A stretch of 40,844 nt of DNA from a virus: the IMG/VR virus record IMGVR_UViG_3300003314_000007, positions 1-40,844 of that record. One strand, 5' to 3'. Below are positions 7,908 through 15,902 of this stretch, piece after piece; the stretch's first letter is position 1, and every line of letters begins with the position of its first letter. Under the pieces are notes generated by a model. It was not told where the DNA came from, did no database searches, and saw only the letters and a list, made by a program, of their open reading frames with translations. The translations under genes and the position numbers were made by a program.

Positions 7908-8108
7908 CTACTGAATTACCTTCGCAGAGTTTAGTTGGTCTTTTAAGACAAGTGCCCAGGTTTGGAAACGCTCGCGATCTCTGAGTAACTTCTCCTTACT
8001 GTCAGTTGGGGTTTTTTCATCAATCGTATTATCTACGTTCTCAATTTTCTGAAGGTATCTTTTGTAGTCTATTTCTAGTCGGTTATAAACCCATGCTTCA
8101 ATTTCCAT
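7908..8108 (-). CDS. Small helical hypothetical protein
   Basis: A 66-residue, mostly helical and charged minus-strand protein (for example YKRYLQKIENVDN and LLRDRERFQTWALVLKDQL). It has every sign of an independent gene: a strong promoter at 8143-8171, an AGGGAG site eight bases before the ATG, and its own terminator at 7862-7888. No family is recognised. A monocistronic, divergent gene of this kind in a temperate phage is often expressed in the lysogen, but there is no helix-turn-helix to suggest a repressor. Confidence 0.8.
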   Translation of the reverse strand: MEIEAWVYNRLEIDYKRYLQKIENVDNTIDEKTPTDSKEKLLRDRERFQTWALVLKDQLNSAKVIQ

Positions 8109-8142
8109 TCTAAATCGCTCCCTTGTTTAATTTGATAACCTA

Positions 8143-8171
8143 AGTATAAACTCCGCAAGGACGAAAGTCAA
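8143..8171 (-). promoter_or_regulatory. Sigma-A promoter for gene 7908-8108
   Basis: On the minus strand TTGACT (8171-8166) is followed after exactly 17 bases by TATACT (8148-8143). The start codon at 8108 is 35 bases downstream. Confidence 0.82.
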
Positions 8172-8220
8172 GACGGAAACAAAACTTTTTTAAACGATTT
8201 CAGGACGAAAGAAAGGACGG

Positions 8221-8823
8221 ATGAATATGACGAAGACTAATGCGAGTTTTACGTTTACACACGCAAACTACAAAACGGAGCTATCCGACCATATCAACGG
8301 GCTATACGGCGGGCAACTGGACATACGACTGAAGCAAGCGAAGGAACTCCGAAAAGCTGCGTACAAGATGGCGCAAGCTGGCTCGATGGATCCGACGGAG
8401 GAAATCGAGGAAGAGCCGACTTATTATGACGATATTATTGCGGAAATCATCGCCGAAAAGAATGCGGCGGTTGAGCGGCTTACGGAGGTGTACTTTTCGG
8501 TAAGCGGGGAAATGCCGGGGTGGCGTGAGTTGGACCGGTTGAGTACGTGGGTGCTGCGGTATATGGAGCATGATGACGAGGAGTACGATATTGAGACGGA
8601 GGAGCAAGCGAAGCACAGAGAGCGCGATAAGGAAACGTTAGTTCCGGAGGTATTTAACGATGAACTTGCGATGAAAAAGGACGGGAATCGTGTCATACAA
8701 CCGAAGCCAGGACTCCGTAGAGAGGACGAGGAAGACGAGACATCTGATCGGGAGTTCGTGCGGACGGATTACGACTTTACGGAGGACAAGCGGAAGTATA
8801 ATGCGCCAGTTTATAAGTCGTGA
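8221..8823 (+). CDS. Acidic hypothetical protein
   Basis: A 200-residue protein, very acidic, with EEIEEEP, HDDEEYD and EDEEDE tracts and a helical middle. It starts at ATG 8221 after AAAGGACGG, with a second in-frame ATG at 8227. No domain is recognised. It is the first plus-strand gene after the minus-strand promoter at 8143-8171 and is followed by about 200 bases of non-coding sequence and a terminator. The charge and low complexity suggest a protein that binds basic partners or mimics nucleic acid, but this is only an impression. Confidence 0.72.
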   Translation: MNMTKTNASFTFTHANYKTELSDHINGLYGGQLDIRLKQAKELRKAAYKMAQAGSMDPTEEIEEEPTYYDDIIAEIIAEKNAAVERLTEVYFSVSGEMPGWRELDRLSTWVLRYMEHDDEEYDIETEEQAKHRERDKETLVPEVFNDELAMKKDGNRVIQPKPGLRREDEEDETSDREFVRTDYDFTEDKRKYNAPVYKS

Positions 8824-9020
8824 GTCGGCGTGAACTTTACGGTGGATTTCGAAGGCTAAGAGTGAGGAAAGGATTTTAGGTGGTTGATCGTGAACATACG
8901 CCCGAATTTACGGTAAAACGTGAACTTTTGGGCGATTTCTCGCCTATATAGTGTAGAGGGATTTTTATAGCTCGTCATCGCGACGGGCTTTTTATTATTA
9001 GTAAAAGGAGATGTTAGTAA
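8824..9020. other. Non-coding gap with repeats of CGTGAAC
   Basis: No gene is seen. CGTGAAC occurs three times (around 8829, 8888 and 8920). The second and third copies are enclosed by an imperfect inverted repeat, CGCCCGAA against TTTGGGCG. This could be a small regulatory site or operator. The terminator 8969-8997 closes the gap before the HNH gene. Confidence 0.4.
8969..8997 (+). terminator. Rho-independent terminator
   Basis: Stem AGCTCGTC (8969-8976) with GACGGGCT (8982-8989), including one G-T pair, loop ATCGC, then TTTTTATT. It ends the operon of the acidic protein before the HNH gene. Confidence 0.8.
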
Positions 9021-9917
9021 ATGAGAAAAGAACTAGATGTTGAGTACTGTTATTATTGCGATGATATTTACGCAGTCTACCCGACTTTAAGACTTATGTT
9101 CGGAGGGTTCGAGGGAGAGTCTTTGGTGAGCGATCATGAAATATTCGAATGCCCTCGATGTGAAAATCCTATAAAAAGGTACGAAGGATTTTTAGACGTA
9201 CTAAAAAAGCGAGAATCGAACAGTTTAGTAGAAAATACCCTCAATGAAATCGAGGACCTGACTGAGAAATCAAAAGAAAAGCTAAAAGTTCTGTTAGAGA
9301 AATTCTCGGTCCCTTCTTTCGCAGTTGTAGCCGAAGGAAACGTCAATGACCAGTTGAGAGAAATGAGTAATAAAAGGTATGTATATACAGTAGTAACCGA
9401 AAACACGACAATAATAACACTTAATGCTTTCAAGTTGGGGCTATTCGATAACCGCGAATTATTACTGACCTTTACACATCAAAAGGATTTCATAAACAAT
9501 CCGGAACACTTACGAAATGATGGTCACGGATATTTACGAAGAAAAGCTCGTATGAGCGACTTACCTAACGACTTCACAGACGAACAAAAGGACGAAGTTC
9601 TAGCGTTGTTTGAGGGTAAGTGCGCGTTTACTGGAAAGGACGTCCCTATTCAATGGGATCACGTTATTCCGGTTGCTTCCGAAACTGGCGGCACAATAAA
9701 AGCGAATATGCTTCCGGTGGGACAACGGATAAACTCCTCGAAAGGCGCCAAGAACGTATTCGAATGGTACGAAGAGAACGGAGAACGCTTTGAAGTTTGT
9801 CCGGAAAGGTTCCGTAAAGCTATCGAGTATATAGCGGAATTGAACGGAATGACTTACGAAGAGTACCAGGATTACGTTTATTCTTGTTTTGAAGAGGACG
9901 AAGAACAGGCGGTATAA
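9021..9917 (+). CDS. HNH homing endonuclease with N-terminal zinc ribbon
   Basis: A 298-residue free-standing homing endonuclease candidate. The N terminus has two cysteine pairs (CYYC at about 10-13 and CPRC near 44-47) that fit a zinc ribbon. The C-terminal third holds the HNH core: CAFTGKDV, then WDHVIPVASETGG with the catalytic His, and the Asn in NSSKG, followed by FEWYEENGERF. That C-terminal part is clearly related to the second HNH protein at 21407-22351, while the N-terminal parts differ. Base composition is AT-rich up to about 9590 and then like the phage, so the gene looks mosaic. AAAAGGAG precedes the ATG. Confidence 0.88.
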   Translation: MRKELDVEYCYYCDDIYAVYPTLRLMFGGFEGESLVSDHEIFECPRCENPIKRYEGFLDVLKKRESNSLVENTLNEIEDLTEKSKEKLKVLLEKFSVPSFAVVAEGNVNDQLREMSNKRYVYTVVTENTTIITLNAFKLGLFDNRELLLTFTHQKDFINNPEHLRNDGHGYLRRKARMSDLPNDFTDEQKDEVLALFEGKCAFTGKDVPIQWDHVIPVASETGGTIKANMLPVGQRINSSKGAKNVFEWYEENGERFEVCPERFRKAIEYIAELNGMTYEEYQDYVYSCFEEDEEQAV

Positions 9918-9946
9918 GAACGATTAATTTAACGGAGGTTGATTAC

Positions 9947-10144
9947 GTGAACGAGAACAATCCGAAATTTTACTGCTACTCAACTACGCTTATGCACTTC
10001 CTGAAGGCTAACGGACTAAGGTACGAATACACGTCGAAACATAGCCGCACCGGAAATCGGATGTGGGTATTTAAACGGGACGACAAACTACGAGAACTCC
10101 TCGATGAATATGACGAGCGAAAGGAACAAGCGCTCAATAGTTAA
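9947..10144 (+). CDS. DUF5659-like small protein
   Basis: A 65-residue protein starting at GTG 9947, eight bases after GGAGG. The arrangement FYCYSTTLMHFLKANGLRY, a basic loop (KHSRTGNR), MWVFKRDDKLRELLDEY matches what I remember of the DUF5659 family: a small alpha-beta protein common in Firmicute phages and elements. Its function is unknown. It precedes the winged-helix gene at 10183 by about 40 bases and is probably in the same transcript. Confidence 0.75.
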   Translation: MNENNPKFYCYSTTLMHFLKANGLRYEYTSKHSRTGNRMWVFKRDDKLRELLDEYDERKEQALNS

Positions 10145-10182
10145 CGGAAAGACAATTAGTGAACGAAGGAGAGCGATAGTAA

Positions 10183-10677
10183 ATGGCAAAGGAAAATCAA
10201 AAGCGCGCCCTACCGTTCGAGGTAACCAGCGGATACGTCGGAGTGCCGAACGCAGTTATGGCGCATTATTTCTATCATCCGAAATTTAACGGATCATGCT
10301 TAGCGGTATATACGTATTTGCTGGCGAGACATAACGACGAGTACGGTTACGCATTTCCTACGCACGAACAAATGGCGAAGGCGTTGGTTGTATCGGACAG
10401 AACGGTAAGGAACGCATTAAGGACGTTACAAGACGTACAGCTTATCGATGTTTCCGAAAATGGACCGTTCGGAAATCATATATACCGATTCTTAACGCCG
10501 GTCGAAGGGGCGGAGGATTTCTTCGCCAGGTTTCCGGAAGCTGCGGAGAACAAGCGCAAGAAGGACGAGAGTTGGGCGAAGATAACTCCGAAAAGGGAAG
10601 AAGCTAAGCGTCAGTGGACGGAGAAGAAAGCGGAAGTGGATGGCGGTGAGTTGCCGGACTTTGACGATTGGTTATAG
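10183..10677 (+). CDS. Winged-helix replication-initiator-like protein
   Basis: A 164-residue protein with a helix-turn-helix of the HTH_36 kind at about 38-90: a region ending YTYLLARHND, then GYAFPTHEQMAKALVVSDRT and VRNALRTLQDVQLI. This is the N-terminal fold of many plasmid and phage replication initiators and DnaD-like proteins. The C-terminal part (about 110-164) is charged and ends in the short acidic motif DFDDWL, which may dock a partner. Directly downstream lies an array of palindromic 22-base iterons, so binding there as initiator or autoregulator is a natural inference. A second protein with the same fold is at 39364-39807. GGAGAGCG precedes the ATG. Confidence 0.75.
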   Translation: MAKENQKRALPFEVTSGYVGVPNAVMAHYFYHPKFNGSCLAVYTYLLARHNDEYGYAFPTHEQMAKALVVSDRTVRNALRTLQDVQLIDVSENGPFGNHIYRFLTPVEGAEDFFARFPEAAENKRKKDESWAKITPKREEAKRQWTEKKAEVDGGELPDFDDWL

Positions 10678-10682
10678 AAGCG

Positions 10683-10764
10683 TCCGGTAAAAACTACCGC
10701 ACCCTCCGGTAAAAACTACCGCACCCTCCGGTAAAAACTACCGGTGGCGTCCGGTAAAAAGTAC
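10683..10764 (+). repeat. Iteron array, 22-base period
   Basis: The unit TCCGGTAAAAACTACCG begins at 10683, 10705, 10727 and, with changes, 10750; a further full copy sits at 10907-10923. Each contains the inverted repeat CGGTA...TACCG. The 22-base period is two helical turns, which places every copy on the same DNA face. This is the pattern of iteron origins or cooperative operators. Confidence 0.88.
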
Positions 10765-10773
10765 TGTGTATAT

Positions 10774-10815
10774 AGACTTACTTATACAGACTTACCTATA
10801 AAGACTTACTATTAG
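10774..10815 (+). repeat. Three 14-base direct repeats
   Basis: AGACTTACTTATAC and two variants start at 10774, 10788 and 10802, a strict 14-base period. They are AT-rich and lie just past the 22-base iterons, as an unwinding element would in an iteron origin. Confidence 0.75.
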
Positions 10816-10871
10816 CGGTTTCGTAAACTCAACCGCGGTATATGTGTCTTGAAGGATATACCTTTCGGAGG
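10815..10871 (+). promoter_or_regulatory. Conserved double hairpin element, copy 1
   Basis: Stem GCGGTT/AACCGC (10815-10836) carries the loop TCGTAAACTC and is followed at once by stem GGTATAT/ATATACC (10837-10862) and the text TTTCGGAGG (10863-10871). The first hairpin, with its loop kept and its stem changed, and the TTTCGGAGG tail recur at 39919-40033. No start codon follows the GGAGG, so it is not simply a ribosome binding site. Confidence 0.65.
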
Positions 10872-11013
10872 AAGTAACTAACAAAGAGAAAAGAAGAATT
10901 ACTGGTTCCGGTAAAAACTACCGGACGAACTAACCGCAATCAAAGGCGCCCTGACTCTCGTAGTTTCGGCGTCTATTTTGCGCACACATTACGGAAGAAA
11001 GGGGGCGTTATAC

Positions 11014-11400
11014 ATGGCGCAATTAAACGAAAAGCAATACGCAGCTATCGAAATCTTATCGCAACCTAAACGCGGAGGACTGACGTACAAAGAAGTAGCT
11101 GAATCCGTAGGAGTTACGGAACAGACGTTACACCGTTGGCGCAAGGACGATCATTTCGACAAGGCATTACGCGAACAAGTTATGCGGAATACTTCGGAGA
11201 GATTTCCGGAGGTTATGCAGTCTATTCCGGACCATATCATCGAGGACGGAAATGCTGCGATGTTTAGGACGTTGTTACAAGCGTACGGTATGTTGACGGA
11301 GAAACACGAAGTAGAGACGAAGAGTAACGGTGAGAACAACGTAGAGGAAATGCGTAAGGAATTAGACGCGTTATTAGGCGGAAATGAGGGCGAGGGCTAA
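11014..11400 (+). CDS. terS: Terminase small subunit
   Basis: A 128-residue protein with an N-terminal helix-turn-helix (LTYKEVAESVGVTEQTLHRW, about residues 23-42) of the phBC6A51 type found in Bacillus phage small terminases, which recognise the packaging site. The C-terminal half is helical and would form the oligomer and contact the large subunit. The ATG at 11014 lies about eight bases after AAAGGGGG; a TTG at 10978 is not needed. It is separated from the large subunit by 454 non-coding bases, which is long and probably holds the packaging site. Confidence 0.82.
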   Translation: MAQLNEKQYAAIEILSQPKRGGLTYKEVAESVGVTEQTLHRWRKDDHFDKALREQVMRNTSERFPEVMQSIPDHIIEDGNAAMFRTLLQAYGMLTEKHEVETKSNGENNVEEMRKELDALLGGNEGEG

Positions 11401-11854
11401 CATCGGGTATATTTCGGCGTATATAGTATGAAGGAACTCGGATTATGTGCGGTAGGGTTGCGTGAGTGAGCGTTAGTGAGGGCGTAATTTAGTCAGCCTC
11501 GCCGTTCACCAGACGACCCTTGCCGACATTTTGAGGCGCCCTTTATGCAATCTACGGAATGTATTCGAATGTATAAGGCGCTGGAAATGGCGGTATATCA
11601 ACGTGTATAAATCGTGCATAAACGGAAGTTACGGCAAATGGGCGAAATAGCTTAACGGTGGGCTTTCGGATGTAACGCTAGTTTACATAAGTAAGCTTAT
11701 CGGAAGTAGTTTGCGGTTATTTATGCGACATTATACGGAGGTTACGAAGGCCCCGGGGCGGGTCAAAATCGAGGTGCTTTGCCTGACTTCCGCAATTTTC
11801 TTACAAAATTTTATCATTTCGGACTTATAAACGCAAGAGAGGAGGCGGTCAATC
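11401..11854. other. Non-coding gap between terS and terL; candidate packaging site
   Basis: No convincing gene is seen in 454 bases. Near the end, at 11750-11759, is the perfect palindrome GCCCCGGGGC followed by GGGTC, an unusually GC-rich spot flanked by AT-rich sequence. In many cos phages the cohesive end site lies next to the terminase genes, so this is my best candidate for cos. The gap also contains several short direct repeats such as GTATATC/GTGTATA, of uncertain meaning. Confidence 0.4.
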
Positions 11855-13567
11855 ATCGCATATGTAAACGGAGAGTGGCTCGACTACAACAAACGCGCCA
11901 AACTAATCGACGAATACCTCGAAATTAAACGCAAGATAACCGACAAACACGGCGAAAACGCCCGCAACTGGCCGGGAGAAATCGTTAAATTCTGGCTCCC
12001 GAAACAGCGCGAACTAGACCGCCTTCAACGGATCCATCGAGGCGAGCATGACGTACTATACTTCGGTATGACGTACTTTTCCGAGGACGGCAACGTAGAT
12101 AATCCGGAAAACTTAATTCCTGCGGGTGTTAACGTACACAACGCCGCAGATTTCCATCGACAACTATGCGACATGCTCGACGATGTCACAAAAGGCGTGG
12201 CAAAACGTCATATAGCGTGGGCGTGTCCGCGTAGGCACGCTAAGACCGCATGGCTTTCGAATATATACCTCGTTCACCAAGTCGTATATAGGAAGCGTCG
12301 ATACATCGTTCTATTTTCGGAGACGACTGACGTTGCTGGCGACTTTATTACGTGGGGTCGTTATCAGCTGAAGCTTAACGAGAAATTACGCGATGATTTC
12401 GGCGAGATTTTACACGTACGTCCTTCGAAAAATGAAGTCGACAATAAATACGAGTACATCACGTCGAGTGGGACGAAGGTAGAAGCGAAAGGGCTCGGAA
12501 CACAGACGCGAGGGTTACGGCATGGCTCATCTCGTCCGGATATGTTTATATTGGACGATTTAGAGAGCGACGATAGCACGAACACGCCGGACCTTATCGA
12601 AAAGTCGAAGTCATGGTTTCGTGAGGAAATGTTACCGGCGATGTCAAAGGACGGTATCTGTATATACCTCGGAACTATCCTATGTTTCGGATCGCTTTTA
12701 CATTACGTAATAGAAGAACGCCGAGACTTCGAAAGCCTCAAATTCGCAGCAATAGATTCGTTCGCATCGCGTGAGGATTTATGGGAAACCTGGCGTAATA
12801 TCTACCGAAGTGACGAAAAGAATGCCGCAGATCAAGCGGAAGACTTTTTCGAAGCAAACAAAGACGAAATGCTCCGAGGTTCCGAGATACTATGGCCCGG
12901 CTATTGGACGTATTACGAATTTATCATTATACGCGAAGAAAATGGTACGAAAATGTTCAACCAGGAGTATCAGAATAACCCGACGGACGAGGAGCGGCAG
13001 ATATTTAAGCCGGAGTATATGACGTATTTCTTGGAGTCGGACTTAGACGGTAAGAACATCGAATTTTACGGCGCCGTGGATTTTGCGATGGGTAAGGAAA
13101 AGGGCGACTACTCCGCCATTATTACACTCGCTAAAAACGTTGATACCGGAATTTGTTACGTATATGACGTTTTCTTAGAACGAGTCCATCCGGACGTTCT
13201 ATTGCGAGAGGTCGTTAAACGAGCGTTGCAGTATCAATATTCGGCGTTGGCGGTCGAGGCGCAGCAAGCGCAAGAATGGTTCGGAGACAAACTTACGGAA
13301 GAATTACAGTCGAAAGGTTATCCGGCACATACGCGGCTATCGAAGGTTAAGCAGAAAACGCGCAAAGCCTTACGGATCGAAGCGTTACTACCGGACATAC
13401 AAGCGGGTAGAATTCGTTTTCAAAAGCATCACCGTTTACTGCTCGAAATGCTCGAAATGTATCCGATGCACAAGCACGATGACGGACCTGACGCGTTAGC
13501 AGACGCCTATAAAGTCGCAAAAGGCGGGAATGCCGTCGTAAGGACTTCGGTAAGACGTACGCGTTAA
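11855..13567 (+). CDS. terL: Terminase large subunit, apparent AUC start
   Basis: Packaging motor of 570 residues. A variant Walker A, CPRRHAKTAW, is at about 124-133; FILDDLES serves as Walker B; and the C-terminal RNaseH-like nuclease shows AVDFAMGKEKGDYSAI and the final PDALADAY. The first in-frame ATG (12068) has no ribosome binding site, and reading continues in frame for 71 sensible residues upstream (AYVNGEWLDYNKRAK...). Those residues contain no ATG, GTG or TTG. GGAGG at 11841-11845 is nine bases before an ATC at 11855, and the frame closes at a TAA at 11828. Start at AUC is therefore the best reading. Confidence 0.88.
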   Translation: MAYVNGEWLDYNKRAKLIDEYLEIKRKITDKHGENARNWPGEIVKFWLPKQRELDRLQRIHRGEHDVLYFGMTYFSEDGNVDNPENLIPAGVNVHNAADFHRQLCDMLDDVTKGVAKRHIAWACPRRHAKTAWLSNIYLVHQVVYRKRRYIVLFSETTDVAGDFITWGRYQLKLNEKLRDDFGEILHVRPSKNEVDNKYEYITSSGTKVEAKGLGTQTRGLRHGSSRPDMFILDDLESDDSTNTPDLIEKSKSWFREEMLPAMSKDGICIYLGTILCFGSLLHYVIEERRDFESLKFAAIDSFASREDLWETWRNIYRSDEKNAADQAEDFFEANKDEMLRGSEILWPGYWTYYEFIIIREENGTKMFNQEYQNNPTDEERQIFKPEYMTYFLESDLDGKNIEFYGAVDFAMGKEKGDYSAIITLAKNVDTGICYVYDVFLERVHPDVLLREVVKRALQYQYSALAVEAQQAQEWFGDKLTEELQSKGYPAHTRLSKVKQKTRKALRIEALLPDIQAGRIRFQKHHRLLLEMLEMYPMHKHDDGPDALADAYKVAKGGNAVVRTSVRRTR

Positions 13568-13613
13568 AGGACGAAATTATAACGAACAAACACTACGAAA
13601 GGAGGTCGATAGA

Positions 13614-15224
13614 ATGCCAAACGGAAGATTTACGAAATACATGGCGGATTACAACTTACTCGCTCCCGAAGTTATGGACGATTTACTTTTCGACGCATTC
13701 GACCAATCGCTCGGCACTGAAACGAGAGCTCGCTTACACCGTCAATTCGATAATTACGAGTATTACGACGGCAAGCAGCACATTGATCCGAAAACGGGCG
13801 CTTTAGTCAAAGCGTCAGAACTCGAACGTCCAGCCGGATTAGACTACGACCCGACGCGTTATGCAACGAATTATTTCAAGGCGATTATCGACCGAAAAGC
13901 ACGCTGGCAGATGGGCGGTAATCACGGTATTCACGTCCCACGTAAAGAAGTTGATTCGCAAGAACAACGCCTAAAGGAAAATTACGAACCTAGCGAAGCA
14001 CAGCGTAAAGAGGACGACCGAGCCGAGAATTATGAACGCCTACTATACACGTTATGGGACGAAAACAAGATGCGGAGTCGTCTAATTCAAGCGGCGCGTG
14101 ATCGTTTAATTGCGGACAGAGTCGTATGTAAGATCGTATTTAATCAGCGAACCGGAAAACTACGATGGATATGGCGCCCTGACACGGAGTTCATTCCGGT
14201 ATTTTCCGATGATGACTTCGAGGACTTAATCGCAGCACACTTCGTCCGTCAGAAGGTTTACGAAGGAAAAGGCGGCGAGGACATTAACGCCATTCAGAAG
14301 CAGACATTCCGATTAGACGGCGGACAATGCTACTTACAAGAGGCGATTTACCGTCAGAGCGACCTCGAAATGCTCGAAGAAATTACGCCGTATTCACCGA
14401 TGGGACTCGACTTCATTCCGGTGGTGACGTTCCCGATTAACGATTTATTAGGCGAAGAGACGGGCGATGGTGAGATTTCGGACTTACGCGAGCAAAACGA
14501 CGTTCTTAATCAGATGAATGAGGACGCAATTGACTCGATGAAATTCGAAATGTTCCCGGTGACAGCGTTCTTGAATGTTCCGGAAGGTACGTCGGACAAA
14601 GCAGAATTAGCGCCAGGAGCCGCAGTAGAAGCGCGCGGATCACAAGAAGGACAATCACCGGATATCAAGAAAGTAGAATCGAATTTCCGTTGGAAGGACG
14701 CATTCAAAGATCAATACGCGCGAGTAAAAGGCGCTATGCACGAAGTTTCCGGTTTACCGCAAATCGTTCCGCAAGAGCTTAATTTCGGCGGACTTAACGG
14801 GGAGGCCTTGCAGGTCCTTTTCCACGACATCATTACGGACACCGAAGAACATTGGCACGTATGGGGTTATCAATTATCGGAGCTCCACGAAAAATCCGTA
14901 CGCTACCTCCAAGCGAGAATAGACGAGGATAACTTCGCTTATAATCGCCAGGAGGTACGGAGTATCAACGATTATAAAAACGAAATGAAATTCGCATTAC
15001 CTCTACCGGACAACCGTAAAGAGTTGGTCGAGTTATTAGGCGATGAAATGGCTAACGGAATTGAATCGCAAAAAGGCGCGATGGAGCGAGCGGGCGTTGA
15101 GAACGTCCAAGCGAAACTAGCCGAAATTCAATCCGAGTCACAAAGTCGTATGCAAGCGCAAGACCCTTACGGCGAGGGCGGATCAATAACATCCACAAAC
15201 GCCGGAATGGAAGACGAAGAGTAA
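13614..15224 (+). CDS. Portal protein, SPP1 gp6-like
   Basis: A 536-residue protein with the features of the SPP1 gp6 portal family: an acidic helical start, a long crown-and-stem middle with FKAIIDRKARWQMGG near 84-98, and conserved text such as NDLLGEETGDGEISDLREQNDVLNQ split around 279-303 in the wing domain. The C terminus is rich in Gln and Glu. It forms the dodecameric DNA channel at the capsid vertex where the terminase docks. GAAAGGAGG precedes the ATG, and the gene follows terL directly, as in most tailed phages. Confidence 0.92.
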   Translation: MPNGRFTKYMADYNLLAPEVMDDLLFDAFDQSLGTETRARLHRQFDNYEYYDGKQHIDPKTGALVKASELERPAGLDYDPTRYATNYFKAIIDRKARWQMGGNHGIHVPRKEVDSQEQRLKENYEPSEAQRKEDDRAENYERLLYTLWDENKMRSRLIQAARDRLIADRVVCKIVFNQRTGKLRWIWRPDTEFIPVFSDDDFEDLIAAHFVRQKVYEGKGGEDINAIQKQTFRLDGGQCYLQEAIYRQSDLEMLEEITPYSPMGLDFIPVVTFPINDLLGEETGDGEISDLREQNDVLNQMNEDAIDSMKFEMFPVTAFLNVPEGTSDKAELAPGAAVEARGSQEGQSPDIKKVESNFRWKDAFKDQYARVKGAMHEVSGLPQIVPQELNFGGLNGEALQVLFHDIITDTEEHWHVWGYQLSELHEKSVRYLQARIDEDNFAYNRQEVRSINDYKNEMKFALPLPDNRKELVELLGDEMANGIESQKGAMERAGVENVQAKLAEIQSESQSRMQAQDPYGEGGSITSTNAGMEDEE

Positions 15225-15277
15225 CATCGAATAACTAAACTTGGTCGACGGACCTTAAACGGAAAGGAGTTTTACGA

Positions 15278-15877
15278 ATGGAAAACATTACGAAAGTACT
15301 ACGATTAAACTTGCAGTTTTTCGCCGAGGGAGATGAGCCGAACGAACCTAAAGAACCGGCAGAACCTACGGATGCGGATCCGGATAATAAACCGAGTGAG
15401 CCGGACGAAGAGAAGAAGTTTACTCAGTCGGAACTCGACGAACAGATTAAGAAGCGCCTCGAACGCGAACGTAAGAAGCAAGAAAAACAGCGCGAGGAAG
15501 CGGAGGCCGAAGCGGAAAGAAAGCGTTTAGAAGAACAAGAAGAGTACAAGGATTTAGCGCAGAAGTACAAGGAACAACTAGACGAAATCAAGGCGGACGC
15601 TCTAAATGCGAAGAAAGATTCGATGCTCGCCAAAGCCGGCTATAACGACGAGCAAATCGAACGGTACCGTAAGTATTTAGAAGGCGAATCTGACGAGGAT
15701 TTATCATCGGCACTCGAACAATTAAAAGAGGACATTCCACCGAAAAAGAATTACGTGGACCCTAACGCTGGAAACGGCGGAAAAGATAAACCACAGCCGA
15801 AAGATCCGAAAGAAGAAGGCAAGTCGGTTTACCAACGTTTAAAAGCGAGTGGCAAGATTAAAGGCTCGCAAAAATAA
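15278..15877 (+). CDS. Capsid scaffolding protein (DUF4355-like)
   Basis: A 199-residue scaffold candidate. It begins with the short hydrophobic motif LNLQFFAEG (about 10-18) that is typical of Firmicute phage scaffolds, followed by a disordered Glu/Pro-rich part (19-47) and a long charged coiled coil (48-115), then a basic Lys-rich C terminus that would bind the capsid protein. It sits between the portal and capsid genes, as expected. AAAGGAG precedes the ATG. It should be present in procapsids and absent or cleaved in mature virions. Confidence 0.88.
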   Translation: MENITKVLRLNLQFFAEGDEPNEPKEPAEPTDADPDNKPSEPDEEKKFTQSELDEQIKKRLERERKKQEKQREEAEAEAERKRLEEQEEYKDLAQKYKEQLDEIKADALNAKKDSMLAKAGYNDEQIERYRKYLEGESDEDLSSALEQLKEDIPPKKNYVDPNAGNGGKDKPQPKDPKEEGKSVYQRLKASGKIKGSQK

Positions 15878-15902
15878 AACAAATTATTAGGAGGAATTTA
15901 AC

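Noticed and set aside
10683-10923. CRISPR array
   Set aside because: The repeats are only 17 bases with 5-6 base gaps, so there is no room for spacers, and no cas genes are seen.
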